A stretch of 64,000 nucleotides of DNA from Triplophysa rosa. Its lineage: Eukaryota; Chordata; Actinopteri; Cypriniformes; Nemacheilidae. The translations under genes and the position numbers were made by a program. This document shows positions 45,080-57,857 of this stretch, piece after piece. How positions within the stretch are numbered: the stretch's first letter is position 1; every line of letters begins with the position of its first letter. The notes under the pieces were generated by a model that was given only the letters and a program-made list of their open reading frames with translations, was not told where the DNA came from and did no database searches. Where the stretch lies: the NCBI RefSeq assembly GCF_024868665.1, contig NC_079898.1:25137867-25201866 (forward strand), written 5' to 3'.

Positions 45080-45640
45080 AAACCTGTGGTTCTCAAAGTG
45101 TTTCGTTGTAAGGCCCCCTTTGTGTAGGGTGCATTGCTTTGTGGCCCCCAAATAAAGACTTAAAATCTTAAACTTGGAGTTTTAATTATACCAAAAACAT
45201 ATTCAGTTATACAATGCTGAAACATCAGTTGTTTTGGTTGGTGGTATACAGTATGTTTGATTGCATAAAATTTAGGATACATTTAGATATTTCATAAAAT
45301 GCCACAAAACCTGTGGTCCCCGATTCTATCTTGGGCCCCCCGGGGGCCACGGCCCACAGTTTGAGAACCAATGCACTACATAACTAACAATAGGTGGGCA
45401 GTTAGAGAGAAAATTCCCACCAAAACCACATTCATCTATTAAAGGTGAAAAAATATCCATAATTAAACCAAAAACATAATCAGTTATACAATGCTGGAAC
45501 ATCAGTTGTTTCGGTTGGTGGTCTTATGTTTGATTGCATAAAATTTAGGATAAATTTCTATTTTTCATAAAATGCCACAAAACCTGTGGCCCCCTGGATC
45601 CATCTTGGGGCCCCCAGTTTGAGAACCACTGCCCTAAACG
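45080..45640. repeat. Inverted-repeat element with a partial tandem duplication
   Basis: A unit from TGTGGTTCTCAAAGTGTTTC (45083) to CCCACAGTTTGAGAACCAAT (45373) has inverted ends (GGTTCTCAAA/TTTGAGAACC). Its second half recurs at about 45465-45635 (AATCAGTTATACAATGCTGG, ATAAAATTTAGGATA, ATGCCACAAAACCTGTGG) and again ends in AGTTTGAGAACCACT. Confidence 0.65.
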
Positions 45641-45887
45641 ACAGGAGGTGTACACAACACGGCAGTTGTAGTGCAAGAAAGTGTAGTGATACAGTAGATA
45701 CGTTTCTTGTAGTATTTGTTTTGTTTTTTTGTTCAAATGTAGTTTTTTTGTACCTTAAAAGTGTTGCTGTTTTTCTAGTTTAATTGATTATAAAACTAAC
45801 GTTCATTCCAATGAAAGCATGGACTTAATGTTCCTAGTGAACAAAATCTCCTCAAACACATTTGTTCTGGTTATCAAGTCAGTGATG

Positions 45888-46194
45888 GGCCGTTTCTCAA
45901 TTCCAAGAACGCAAAGAACTGACTTGTGTTCTTGTGGAGACCGGGCTTGCGATGCAGCCTCAGAAGAACGAACATGGATGGACGCGCCGCAGTGACTTCT
46001 GGGACTTCAAGCAGATTCAGTACGCGCGCAAGGCTGCATTCGATGCATCCTTGATATCGAGAACACATCCAGGTAGGTACTTTGATGTGTTCTCTGTTCT
46101 TGAGTATTGGAACCGGACTTTGACGGTTATTGATGACGTAGAGCGAGAACACAAGGACACAAGACCGCTGAAGAACGCATATTGAGAAACGGCC
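45888..46194. mobile_element. 307-bp MITE with 13-bp inverted ends
   Basis: The left end GGCCGTTTCTCAATTCCAAG and the right end GCATATTGAGAAACGGCC share GGCCGTTTCTCAA in inverted orientation, with AAGAACGCA close to both. GC content is higher than the flanks. No target duplication is certain. Confidence 0.7.
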
Positions 46195-48784
46195 ATGATG
46201 TCCTATAAATTGCTTCCATGTTTTTAGTCAGTTCTAACTAAGCATGGGTGCATGCAGTCATTTTTGGAAGCTCAATTTGTGTGTTTGTGTAATTTGGATA
46301 CAAATGGTTTGCGACGTAAGGACCGAGGAGCCTGTGACTCATGAAGGTGTGTTTTCTCACCCATGTGCCCCAGTTTCCTCGCGGAGCTGAAGGGCATTTG
46401 TTATCATCAAGGGGCCGAAGATGAGCTTCTACAATCAATGCAGCGATTTAGATTTTAGTGAGCCATAGTTGCCAAAGTGTGTATATACACCCGTGACCCT
46501 ATGTAGGTTTTGAAGTACGTGTGGCATCTGTAAAGCCCATCCATGTCTCAAAAGCTTCATTGTTGTGTGATTTATGCTGTACTCTTTTGGGTCCTGGTGT
46601 TTATGTGGGAATGAGAGGCTGGGCAGTATGAGGGTACTTTAATTGGTGCCTTCTGGACGTCTTTTCCAAACGTCCCCCGAACTGAAACCAAAACGAGGTC
46701 TTGTCCTCGACCCCCTCCCGACACAGGGGATCAAAGTGGGACCCTCTGAAAGGAAGACCACACTTATGGGTATTCAGACAAATTAAGCTCTGCAATTTCC
46801 TTCCACTCAAATAGTCCTTTCTTAGAACGCACAGCGGTCGGCGAGAGGTGCGCTGACGCAGAGGGAGAGGTAGACGTGGAAAGATTGCACTTGAGTGTTC
46901 TGGTGTAGACGAAATCATTACACACACACTGGAAGTCATTGTGCAGACCGCAAGTAAAACCAGCTGTGTTTGATAGCGTGTGCACGATTGTCAGAGCACC
47001 GCCGACTGTAACCAGCCAACCATCAATAAACATGCGCCACAGCAACACAAATATACAACAATACACATCTTACATCATAGAAACTAACAACAGAAAACAT
47101 CCATTTATTTTGTATTATTGTCACAATATGTTGCTCTTTTATAACTCAGGAGATTTGATGGAGTTCTCAGTTTAAGTATCAAGTTAGTCTCAGATGTTTT
47201 TTTGCTTAGGATGAATAAAAGCAGAAAAATACATGTTAAAGTACATGAAGAGTGTTGAGGTGTAAAATGAATGTAGATTTCTGGGTAAACGCAAACATTT
47301 TCGGCTGCTATTTGTTTTATCTCATTGATGTCTAGGAGAAATAACTGAGCTGAAGAGATCTCATCTGTGATTGTTCTTATTGGAGTATTTAAGTGATCAA
47401 ATTCTGAAACTGTGTCTATGATTCTTTCTTTCTTTTAACTCTTAACTGTCAGTGATCTCTCCAAGATTGATCTGCACTACAGTTCCATCCAGAACATTTG
47501 CAGATTTGTCGGTAGAGTCTTCAGGTAGAACTTAATCTGTAAATGGATTCATTGAGCTTTTCCCTCGGCAGTAAATCCATCCGTCTCTCGGCATCTCGAA
47601 GGTCACGTATTGAGCTGCGTGTCTTTGCTGCAGTGGAACAATGGCAGGGATTTTATTCAATCTTTTTGTCATTCTTTTATTTTGGCTGTGAGGTTGAATG
47701 TCACCGTCTGACACCCCCCCCCAGCCAGCCCTTTACATATGATAATGAGGTCATCCCTCGCAGCGGTTGGTGCTTGTGTGCTGGGATAGGGGGCAGATTA
47801 GCAAGACAGCTGTGAGCATTTTGGCGAGCTGCCTGACATCCTTTTCTCTTTAACTTTCTCCTTCTTTCTCGTTGTCTTTATATCAGAATTGAGTGAAGAA
47901 GTTCTAACCAGGTGTTTTGGAGGATGTTCCAGAATGGTGCTCCAGAGAGTGGCTGTGGAAACACGCTCGGATTTGACATCAAGTGGATTTAGAAGTTGGA
48001 GGTGAATGTTGGATAGGTCTGCACCATTGTCAATGATCCTCATGGAGTAAATGAAGTAAACTTGCAAGAATTTTTTGTTTTTGTTTGATAGCCTTGAATG
48101 TTGTCCTTTTTTATAATAGATTGCAATGGAAAACAGAGAATTGCATTGAATTGAATAGTCTAAACTAAAGTTGTGTCCTAAATTACGTACCATAGACTAT
48201 GCATTTGCACTATGATCATCTAGTCTATTTATTTTAGATGGGTAGTATTGTCTCAAATGGAACACTACATAGATTTTTATTAAAGAGAGTATAAGTGGTT
48301 TCCCAGAGACGATGGGAAATGATGTCACAATGCGTGTCAATGAAATCTATTTTTACATTGTAATTGTGATGTCATTGGTACTTGTTTTGCCCAACATGAC
48401 CTCAGTCACCATCAGATTGATAGCCCCGCCTCTCGTTACGTAAGCAAAGCTGCGACTGTTGAGTATCCAGCGTTACACACTTCATTTCTTCGGTTGAATG
48501 AAAGCATCATCCGGGTACATTAAGTGCACCTCTTTTGGAATTTTCAATGTGAACACATCACATCATTTGAGTTGTATCAGATTTGTACTTTTTGCATTTA
48601 TGAGTTTTTTTTTTAAGTGATTCCAGATTTGCTGCATCTACACAGCAAGACGACATCATCCTCATTACTCTGTTTTTTCTGTTAAGAAAGTCTTTTCTGT
48701 TAAGGTCACTCTATAGGGAATGTTACTAGTTATTTACAGAATTTTCACATTTCTTAATGTATCAATATTTTATTCATTAAATAA

Positions 48785-48882
48785 ATGAATTGTAATTAAT
48801 CATTATAATTGTCAAAACCTTTAAACAGACAATTGATCGCCACAATCGCAATTATTTAATTTCATAATCGTGACAGCCCTAC
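48785..48882. mobile_element. Right-end fragment of a hAT element
   Basis: TTTCATAATCGTGACAGCCCTA matches the terminus of the element at 38985-39680, preceded by the same CAATTGATCG/AATTAATCATT character. No partner left end was found in the expected orientation. Confidence 0.6.
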
Positions 48883-51282
48883 TTAACAAGGATAGCATCA
48901 TATTGCTGTTTTTAAACATATACCTTGTTAGTATTGAAATATCCACAAATGCTTCACTTCCACACAGTAACATCCTAGTCTCATGCACACTTTATTTGCT
49001 CTCTCAGCACTTTTCCAAACCCTCTGTGCTTCAGATGTCCACCTCTCTCTACCGCTGTGTCATTGGCAGGTTGTTGTTAGTGAAAGCTGTGGGCTGCAGT
49101 GGGTTGAACTTGGTCCGCATGTTAATGGCTGACGTGCAGCGGTGCCGTATTGTCACAGCCTGCCGAGGCACATCGGCTCTCCAGCCACCCCGTGACGGAG
49201 CCGGGCCATTCGCCGCTTTCCAACACTAGCACAACAGATGGTCCGTTTGGAAGAGGCCCACCAAGGAGCTTGAGCCATCAGATGTCTCCTTTAGAATGGC
49301 CAAGAACAAACACGAGCCCCTCAAAGACTTGGCTGGATTTGTTGAACCGTTGTACCAGCTGTGCAAGATTAAAGTCAAGCGTATAAGAACCTCAAATGAA
49401 TACTTTTCTGGCACAATCGTGACAGTTTTCTTGCCATGGGTGCTTCTGAAATATAAACATGGTTTGGAAATGATATATTTCATTTTTCTATTCTTTTGGA
49501 AACAACTTCAGCACAGATTTTTATCAGTCTTATTATCTTTTTTCAGGATTTTTTCTTAAACATTGTACCTTGGTAATACCTTTTTCTTGTTGGCATGTGC
49601 CATGGTAGTAGTATTTTTTGGAGCGCCATGTAAAGACTAAATTATGTGACTATGGTAATCTTTTAGTGATGTGGCATATATCAAACCTTGTTTAGTTTTG
49701 TGTTGGCTGTAAATGAGCGCTGAATTACTCACTACATATGGCTGTTATTAACCCTGAGGTTTGAGTTTGCAGAACCTTGCTGTTAGACTTCTCATTTCAA
49801 GATGTGTCCTTCTGCATTGAATAACTACACAACCGTGTGTTTTATAAGGATGGTTGCTGTCAGTCTGTATCTTTATGAATTGATATTTTCACCGCATAGA
49901 AGCTAGAACTGTGGGAGTGTAAGCCATAGATATGCTAGTGCATCATGGGGATCAAACGATGCACATTGGCGTCTTGGCACCTTCCTGTTTCTTTGTAAAG
50001 AACAATGAGGTAATTTACTCTGTTGGAATATGCAAAGTGATTTGGCACTAAACCGCAGTGTTTATAATGGAAATCTCACTTTCTCTCGGGTTTGGTTGCA
50101 CATTACCTGGAGCAGAAAGCAAACCTGTCTGTCCTTTGTTTAGTTTTTGTGTTGGAATGCGAAGACTAGTGTTGTAAAATCTTCAAAACTTTTCAATAGT
50201 GTGTCTTGTTGTTGAGATTCCAGGCAGTGAAATGTGTTTCTGTAATGATTGTCATGTACACCAGGAAAGGGACGAGTGCTTTTAAATGGGCTACTGGTCA
50301 GCTATTTCCTTTAGGCAGAGGATAGATGGCTCTGCTAACAGCCCATTTCTATTTTCTGGGTGTCTGGGGGGTGAGAATGGGTCGTGCCAGCTGCTCGGGG
50401 GTAAGATGTCATGTGTGTGATGTCTGCTCGAGTTCTTAAAAGTGAACTTTCTCATTGCACAAACTTCTTACCTCGCCTCATTTAAAGTTACAAGTACTTT
50501 GCACTCTCAAATGACATTGTTGTGCTCATAAATGTGTTAAAAGCAGCTCTGTTGTCATAAGGGTTTTAGTTTGAAGAGAATCTAAGTTAGTTAAAGTTGT
50601 ATGCGTACAACATGACTGCATGCTCGTGTAACGGAGTAAAGTATGTGGCCTTTTTCTCAGATCTAATGATACGCTTTCTTCACGCACCGTCTTTTGTTTA
50701 TATTCCATTTTTTGGACACACGCTGAGTAACGCAGCTCTGTGTGGTCTCGTCTAGTCAAGTAAAATGTGTTAGAATCCTAAACTCTCCCATCGCCCAGAG
50801 CGCGCTCTTGTGTGAGCACACAATGAACATTTCACACAAAGATTTTTCACTCTTCTGCGGAACACTTTCATGCACCAACTGTTGATCATCCAAAGGGTTT
50901 GATCTGGTACAAAACCCCCTGTTAAATTCTCAGCGGTATTCCTCAAAGGCCCCAGCTGATGGAGGGGCCAGTCTTATTACACAGGAGGTTATAGACTCAT
51001 AGCGTCCAGACCGGCACGCTGGTGCTAATTTGAGTGTCAGCTTGTGGTGGATGCCTCCCTGTTGAGAACCCTGAGTTATGAGCCGCAGATGAAAGCGAGG
51101 GAGTGTCCCGAGTGCCTGTTTGAATCCGTAAAGCTGCACATCATCTAATGCTGTTGCCATGTTTGTGAGGATTGGATGTTAACACTCGGCCCATACAAAC
51201 ACACCCATTGAAAGTAGCTCCATCTACAGCGTCTATCTAGAGCAGTATTTCACAGTGTGTCTGTGTATCTATATACAGCCAC

Positions 51283-51610
51283 AAAACAAAATTAAGAGAC
51301 CATTCCAAATTTTGGAATCAGCATTTCTAGATGTTTTGTGGCCATTCCGTTCCAGTGTGCGTTGAATTTCAATACAATCAAACCTAAAAAGTCCAGGTTA
51401 TCACATAAAAAAATAATATTTGAACTTTTTTTAAATACATGTACAAATATGACTGTTGTATTGCTTAAAAGTGAATATGAACTTGTTTTCTTGGCAGAAT
51501 TTGAGGTCTGAAAAAAATACAGAGCATCCTTTCTATTGTTTTCACCTGTTTCTCCAGTTTTCATTTTCTGCATGGAAATGCAAGTAGAAACGGTTTTTAT
51601 TTTGAAATTT
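51283..51610. repeat. Dispersed repeat (AATTAAGAGACCA type)
   Basis: CACAAAACAAAATTAAGAGACCATTCC begins a repeat I recognise as common in fish genomes. The interior words CTTTCTATTGTTTTCACC and GTTTCTCCAGTTTTCATTTT fit it. Possibly a Tc1/mariner-type derivative; ends are unclear. Confidence 0.45.
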
Positions 51611-52984
51611 GAGAGAAATATTACCTTCCTATAAATTGAGTTACATATACATACACATATGTATGTTTATATGTATGATATGCTTATGTGTACACAGCAG
51701 TGATGGTTCGAAGGCATGTTTGCATAAAATATGCTTTTAATGACACTACAGATTTTATTATTCCATCAAAAAATTATGTGTATGCTCTAAAATACATATT
51801 TATACCTTCCATGTATTCTATATATTTAATAGAATATATAAATAAGACTCATTCTATATACAGTAGTATATTTATATACTGTATACTATAATTAATTAAT
51901 ATTAGGATTAATTAAGGAAATGGCATGCTGTAATCTCCTGGTTCTCTTGCAGTCGTATTGGATACTTTAAATATTTGTTCAGATAAGGCACATTGGATGC
52001 TATATGCTGCACATTTGTGTACTTTACATTTTAGAAATAAGTATTGTAATACAAGTTGTTACTTAAGAACTCTCTTTGCTAGAAATCAGTAACTTTCAGT
52101 ACAGTACAAGAGCAATATATAAATAGTTTTAAACTAACCTTTTAATTTGTGCAATAGATTTGGCCCGATTCCCCACATTACATCTTCTCTTTCAAGGCTC
52201 CAGTGAAGCAGAAATGCATGCGTTTAGTTGAAGATGCCGGTGTCTGGTTACCGTCTCTCATTTGGCCTTTTTTTGTCCGCGAGTGTGAGGAATTTAATAA
52301 TCGCCATCCCTAGAATTACTGCCCTCACCTCAAGGTTAAAATAACTGCCCCTGAAGTTTGATTGAAACCAGAACCTTTGTTTGAAGCCTTAACACAGACG
52401 TGAACTTCAGCGTGGCATAAGTTGTGTTGAGTTACAGTGAATGGTGTGTCAGGTTTGTGTGTAATGTTTCGTACTCGCACAACAGGCTGCTTTGTTTCAA
52501 ATGTTTTAAGTTCAAGTTTGTGTTTGATCGTTTTCTTTCTCATTATTTAACTAAAAATTATAACAAATGTAAACATTGTTAGTCTGATGAACGGCAAGCA
52601 CGTTTGTTGGTTTGAACCATAAGGCCCGATTTCTTTATTATAGCTTCTTTTATGTGCTATTATTGGCTCGTAAATGATTTATGAGAGCTGTTTGATTGTT
52701 TAATGGTGTAAAGTGTCAGGTTATACAGTTGTTTAGTGTCTGTTAAACACCGAATGCACTTATTGGTGGTGTTTGCTGAGGCAAGCATCATTATGGCTGA
52801 AGGTTTGCCTTTCTTCAAATCTCTCAGACTAAGTATTAAACCTTGGTTTAACCAGTTAACCAGTGCGTAGTGATTGGTGGAATACTGCAAGCGTGTGATG
52901 GAAATGTAACGCCTCTTACCATATTTGGAACATCAGGTTCCTCTTCAATTGTGCTGACAGGTACGCCCACCTTACTTGAGTATA

Positions 52985-53245
52985 CATTTGGGCGGTCGTA
53001 GTGAAATCATACCACCAACTGACGTAGATTTGTTTACTTTTTTGGGATGGCACCACAAGACGTTGTTCGTTTCGAGCGCAGGGATCTGGCGTGTACATAA
53101 GTCTGTATTAGCGAGTGAAGATATGGGGGTGCCGAACCAGTGGTGGCCAAGAGCGGAGCTTTGAATTTGATGCGAGCGACTATAGGGAGCCAATGTAACC
53201 TAATGAAGAGAGGAGTGACGTGAGTAGTATTGACAACCATCAAAG
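52985..53245 (-). mobile_element. L2 LINE fragment, minus strand
   Basis: The minus-strand translation gives THVTPLFIRLHWLPI, then (after a frame slip) APPYLHSLIQTYVHARSLRS and GAIPKK. At DNA level it matches 11940-12135 of the first L2 copy closely (CACGTCACTCCTCTCTTCAT and CGAACAACGTCTTGTGG are identical or nearly so), so both belong to one family. Confidence 0.85.
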
Positions 53246-56200
53246 GACCATTCAGGTTTATGATCTGTGTACTTTACGAAGAACAATCCTTCTGTTTTGG
53301 GTTAGAAATGTTAAGATTCTTGACCTTTTCACCTGCGCCACAACCACTTGTGTTTGGTGGTTTCATTGAGCGATGATCAGATTTTGTTTTACTCGGATGA
53401 TGTTATCGTACTATCGCTTTAACTCCAGTGTTTTGGGACTGTGCAGCGTGGCTGTCCTGTCAGAGCTGTTTTGGATGATGGGGAGCTATGCAGTGACCCT
53501 CGTCTCCAGAGAACCGCAGCAGTCAGCTGTTTTTTCCTCTTGCTGACGTATATCTGGAGTAAATGCAATGCACACGTCACTGAATATATGAATATAATTC
53601 ATTGAAAGTTAGTTTGGTATAATGAATGCTTCCTGGGCAAAAAAGAATACAACAGTTACTTATCTCCAGATTTGTGCCTGACCTTTGAAGTCAAGCGTCG
53701 TTTGCAGGTTTGATCTTATGATGACATAGCTTAGAGAAAGGTTCAGGCATCATTTAAAAAAAGCCACATTTATTCGATTTTCCTAGTGGATTTTATATTT
53801 TAATGTCATTAGCGGCATGACTTGACTTGATGTTAGTTTTCAGAATTAGAGTTTTATCGATATAGTCAAGTAGACCTCGTATCATTTTTTGTAATTTGGA
53901 AACCTTAATGAATGTTTCCTTCCAGCGGTTTGGTTCTAATCTTCTCTTCGAGCGCTCTCTGTAGCGGATGATAGTGGGAGATGATTTTAAAGGTGCCCAA
54001 CACCGCAGGCTTTCATCCTCCGACTGCATATTAATACTCTCGCAGCCCTAATCAGGCCACCATGTCAAAAGATTATTTTAAGACCTGCCGATAAAGCTCC
54101 GCTCTGCACGGAGAGACAGAAAACCAGTCATCCAAAGACAGAAAATGAGTTCATTGCCATAATTAGTCTCGCAACCTCCCCCCTCCCCATCCCATTTCTT
54201 TGGCCTTGGTTGACCAGAGATAATGACTGCTGAGTTTCTCTTGTTAAACACCCGTGTGTGTGTGTGTGTCAGCCCTTTTATCACCCCCCCCCAGCTTTCG
54301 TCTCAGTCACACACGCAGACAGAAGGCCCGGTCAGATAATGAACCCTGTGCAGGTCAGGGGTCATGAGGAAGGTATATTTTTGCTGACTAAGGAGCTGCG
54401 CTGGAATGAAGGGCCCCTCTGGAGAAAGAAATGGCCGATTGACAACATTCATCAATGTCTGTGTTTACACAACTAGAGGTGGTAAGATAAGTGTGTAAGA
54501 GTGCTCGCGGACCACCGTGAGGTCTAGTTTATCTTTAGGTTGTCTGCTACAGTTCAGAGTTTGTCTTTACATGGAAGCAGAAAGTGTTTTGACATCAAAG
54601 CATTTAAGCATCATCAGCAGTCATTTGTATGTTGTTTGTATAGATAAATGTGTGCTTTAAGATTTGTTAAGGGTTTCTGGGGCGGGGATCTTTCTGTAGG
54701 GAGTTTACCATTACGAGACTCCATGGAATGAGACTCTTTTAGTCACAGTTCACTAGTCCTCGAGTTCATCTCGAGCTGTGTTTTGTGGACGGAGCTTTTC
54801 TCTGCGAGTCTGCTCTGTGTGTGTGTGTTTTAATCATTGTGTCGATGTGAAAAGGGATTACGTAATCCCGGTCTCTGCGTTTTGTCCTTGCTCATCCTTT
54901 TGAAACAGCCTCTCTCACTTAATGAAGTTATTTCAGGAAGTGCTTTTGCCGCTGCAGCATTCCAGTGAACGCGGTCGGTCAGGTTAGAGGATTGGAGATC
55001 CAACCTCCTGCTCGCTGGTGGTGTTCCGAAGGACAGTCTACAGAAACTAAAAGTTGAAAGAAAAAATAATATCCCAAGTGAAAAAATGGCATATGATGTT
55101 ACATCTTTCTGCTAGTGGTTGTTTTTGAATCGCAAGATTCCAGTTTTCTGCTTTTTTGTGATATTCTGCCCTGAAAGGGATCCCTGATATATTTCTGTTT
55201 TTTTTTTTACTTTTTCACCCAAATATGAGAATTCACTCATTAATTTACTCACCTTCATGCCATGCCTTTCATAAGTTGAACACAAATGATTTATTATATT
55301 CAAATGCTTTCATGTTATCGTCTTATATAGATCTAAAAATGTTGAACCTATAAAAAGCACAAACATTTGACATTAAGTGACTCCAGAGGGTTAATAAATG
55401 TCCTTTGAAGCTCAACAATACAGATCAGCGAGCTAAATCCGGATGACGGCACATCGATAACTTTGCATCGTGTCTCATGACAATATCTTTGCATGTCTCG
55501 TGAGTCGTGACTCGTGACTAGTTGTCACATGCGTGTTTTGTCACAAGATATGTAAATTATGAGAGAATTTTTATTTTTCAGTGAAATACTTCATGGGTTT
55601 GTTTAAATTCCTAAATTCCTAATGTGCCTTCGCAAACATTACTAACCAGCAACAATAACACTTATAATTTTCGATAACATCATTGGCTTAAAGTCTCTGT
55701 GTGTTATATGTTATCATCAGGGCTGTAGCCAGCGCAGATCGCCTCCCAGCACAAGCTACATTATGTGAAAAGATGCCAGCTGTGCATTGATGTCAAACTA
55801 TCTTGTCAGGGTCAAACCTGTGCATATTGAACCTGTAATAATACTCGGGGCTAGTCTACGTAATCACAATATATGTTCACTGTTTTGCCCCCAGCTGCTC
55901 TTTACCACCCCCCCACACACAGGCGATGGCATATACGTACAGACTAATCTTTGTGTGGCCCACATTCACCCTCCAGATGTTATTTGTCCTGCAAATCTAA
56001 ATGTTTGACACCAGATTTGAATCATGGGATAGTGTAAACATGTTAAAGACAGGCTGGTTAGCCCTTTCTTCATGTTTTTATAGGCCTTGTGAAAGTAAAA
56101 AGAGATTAGCGGTTATGTTCAGAAAACAGGGCAACAGGATTTTTGTTGTAGGTCAAGCAGTATGTTACATTTAGCTGATTTTGTTTGCAATGTGAAGTCA

Positions 56201-56392
56201 TGTTACAGGATTCTTTACGGCACGCTATGCCACTATTTCTGGATGCACAAATATGGGATTTATACTTGTGAACATGAAAAAGCCATTTAGATCATCGGAG
56301 TCACCTTCCCAACCTTGTGAGCAGCGGAACTGAAGTTCATAGGCTATTTTTTTGTTCATTGAAGTATGAAGGATGCTTTAGTAAAAGTGTTC

Positions 56393-56545
56393 GGTAACAC
56401 TTTACAAGAAGGTTGTTTTTGTTAACATTAGTAAATACAAATATTGGTAGCTGACATGAACTAAAAATGAGCAACTAAGATTAAGAAATGTTAGCCAATG
56501 CATTACATATTGTTAACAAATACAACCTCATTGTGAAGTGCTACC
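56393..56545. mobile_element. 153-bp MITE (GGTAACACTTTACAA ends)
   Basis: The left end GGTAACACTTTACAAGAAGG and the right end CATTGTGAAGTGCTACC are imperfect inverted repeats. The inside is palindromic around TTGTTAACATTAGTAAAT / TATTGTTAACAAATACAA. This pattern is common across fish genomes. Confidence 0.7.
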
Positions 56546-57477
56546 AGTTTTTCTTTTGCCTTTAATCTGTGTGCTTAATTTTGAGATATGTTTAAAATGT
56601 TGTACATTTATTTTAAATGATATTTAAAAGACTATAACTTACACGCACATTACGTTGTTTCTAGGAAAAGAAAGCATTATTACAACTTCTGAACGTTTGC
56701 AATATTTTAATAGTTTCAATGCTTTGTGCAGCGCTAGGTACGGTCATGATTATTGGTTTTATATAATATATTAAATGAATGCATTTTACATTAAAGCTTA
56801 GTTTTGTTAAACAAATTCAGAAAGTTGACGATATAATCCCTGAAATGTAAACTAACATGTTAACAGTTGGTTTCTTTGGGTTCTGTGCATTGAGAATGTG
56901 CTGATATATGACGAGGTGGTTCACATCATAACTGTTCTATAGCACAGCTAAAATACCGTATTCACCAGCATCCAGGACCAGCATTTTGCATTTGTCGTCC
57001 TAGGTAAAAGCAGGCTGCCGAACACAATGCGTTAATAATAAACCAAGTTTGCATGTAATGCTCCTTCATTGGGGCACTTGATTACACAACGAGGGAATTA
57101 ATGCTGCATAAAGATAAAGGCTTTTTTCTGCTCTGTTCCCTAAACTAAAAATTCAGTTTAAATTCTACTTTAGTCGTTCTGTACGGTTAACAAGAACGAT
57201 TTGATCCACTTTTTTGCCTATGAGAGTAAGGAATGAACTGGCCGCTTATATTTCTAAATGATCGCTTTGTGAGGTGTTTGGAAAGGAGTCATCATGCCTA
57301 TCCTGTGGTACACACCCTGCTGCTTATCTAACAGTCTTGCATTGTTCTGTGGTCATAAGAACGTTTCGAGAAAGACACCCCACTGTTCTTGTAAAAGTAT
57401 GTTAATAAATATATTCTGTCCTCCTCTGTGCGAAGCATTAATGTGCTTTTGTCTTTCTCTCTCTTTGCTCCCGACAG

Positions 57478-57857
57478 ATCTCTCTCCTCCAGCTGTCACC
57501 CTAAATTAGCTGAGCTCTGTGAAAGGAGAGCCGGTTCAACTGACCCCTTCTGCTCCTTGAAGCTCCAGCCGTCCGTGACACCCAAATGCTGCCTGTCTTT
57601 CGTCAAACTGGTCGCCCCTGAAGAAAAATGGACTTGTAGTGAAGGTCAACCCTTCGAGCGGGGTAACTCCCTCTGGGACGTCTCTTGAGAAAGCTGGTCC
57701 GGAGACTCCGATGGGTGATCTATGACAATGTCACCGATAAGGGGACTGGAGTTCTCTCTTTCCCAAGCAGCTGCAAGCAGGATATGAGCTCGAGCCGTGG
57801 CCATCGACGATAAACCAAATCCTCCGCCTTCAGTTAGTTGGAGGCTCCTCTTACGTC
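57478..57857 (+). other. 5' UTR part of the first sipa1l2 coding exon
   Basis: A pyrimidine-rich tract ending CTCCCGACAG (57468-57477) is a good acceptor, and the 380 bp after it are GC-richer than the intron. The main reading frame has a TAA at 57738-57740 and no ATG between it and 57858, which supports a non-coding leader here. Confidence 0.55.

Larger units (their letters stand above)
25120..57477. other. Presumed first intron of sipa1l2 (about 32 kb)
   Basis: No credible coding exon is found on either strand. The open frames are short or fall in repeats. Content is AT-rich DNA plus the mobile elements and microsatellites listed separately. Stretches with nothing I can name include 26000-28300, 31000-33000, 42400-44300, 46200-48700, 49000-51200 and 53300-56380. 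Conserved enhancers could be hidden there but cannot be seen without alignment. Confidence 0.5.

Noticed and set aside
49150..49559. Several short overlapping open frames with fairly normal composition
   Set aside because: No splice-site context or recognisable family, and the frames overlap on both strands; probably chance.
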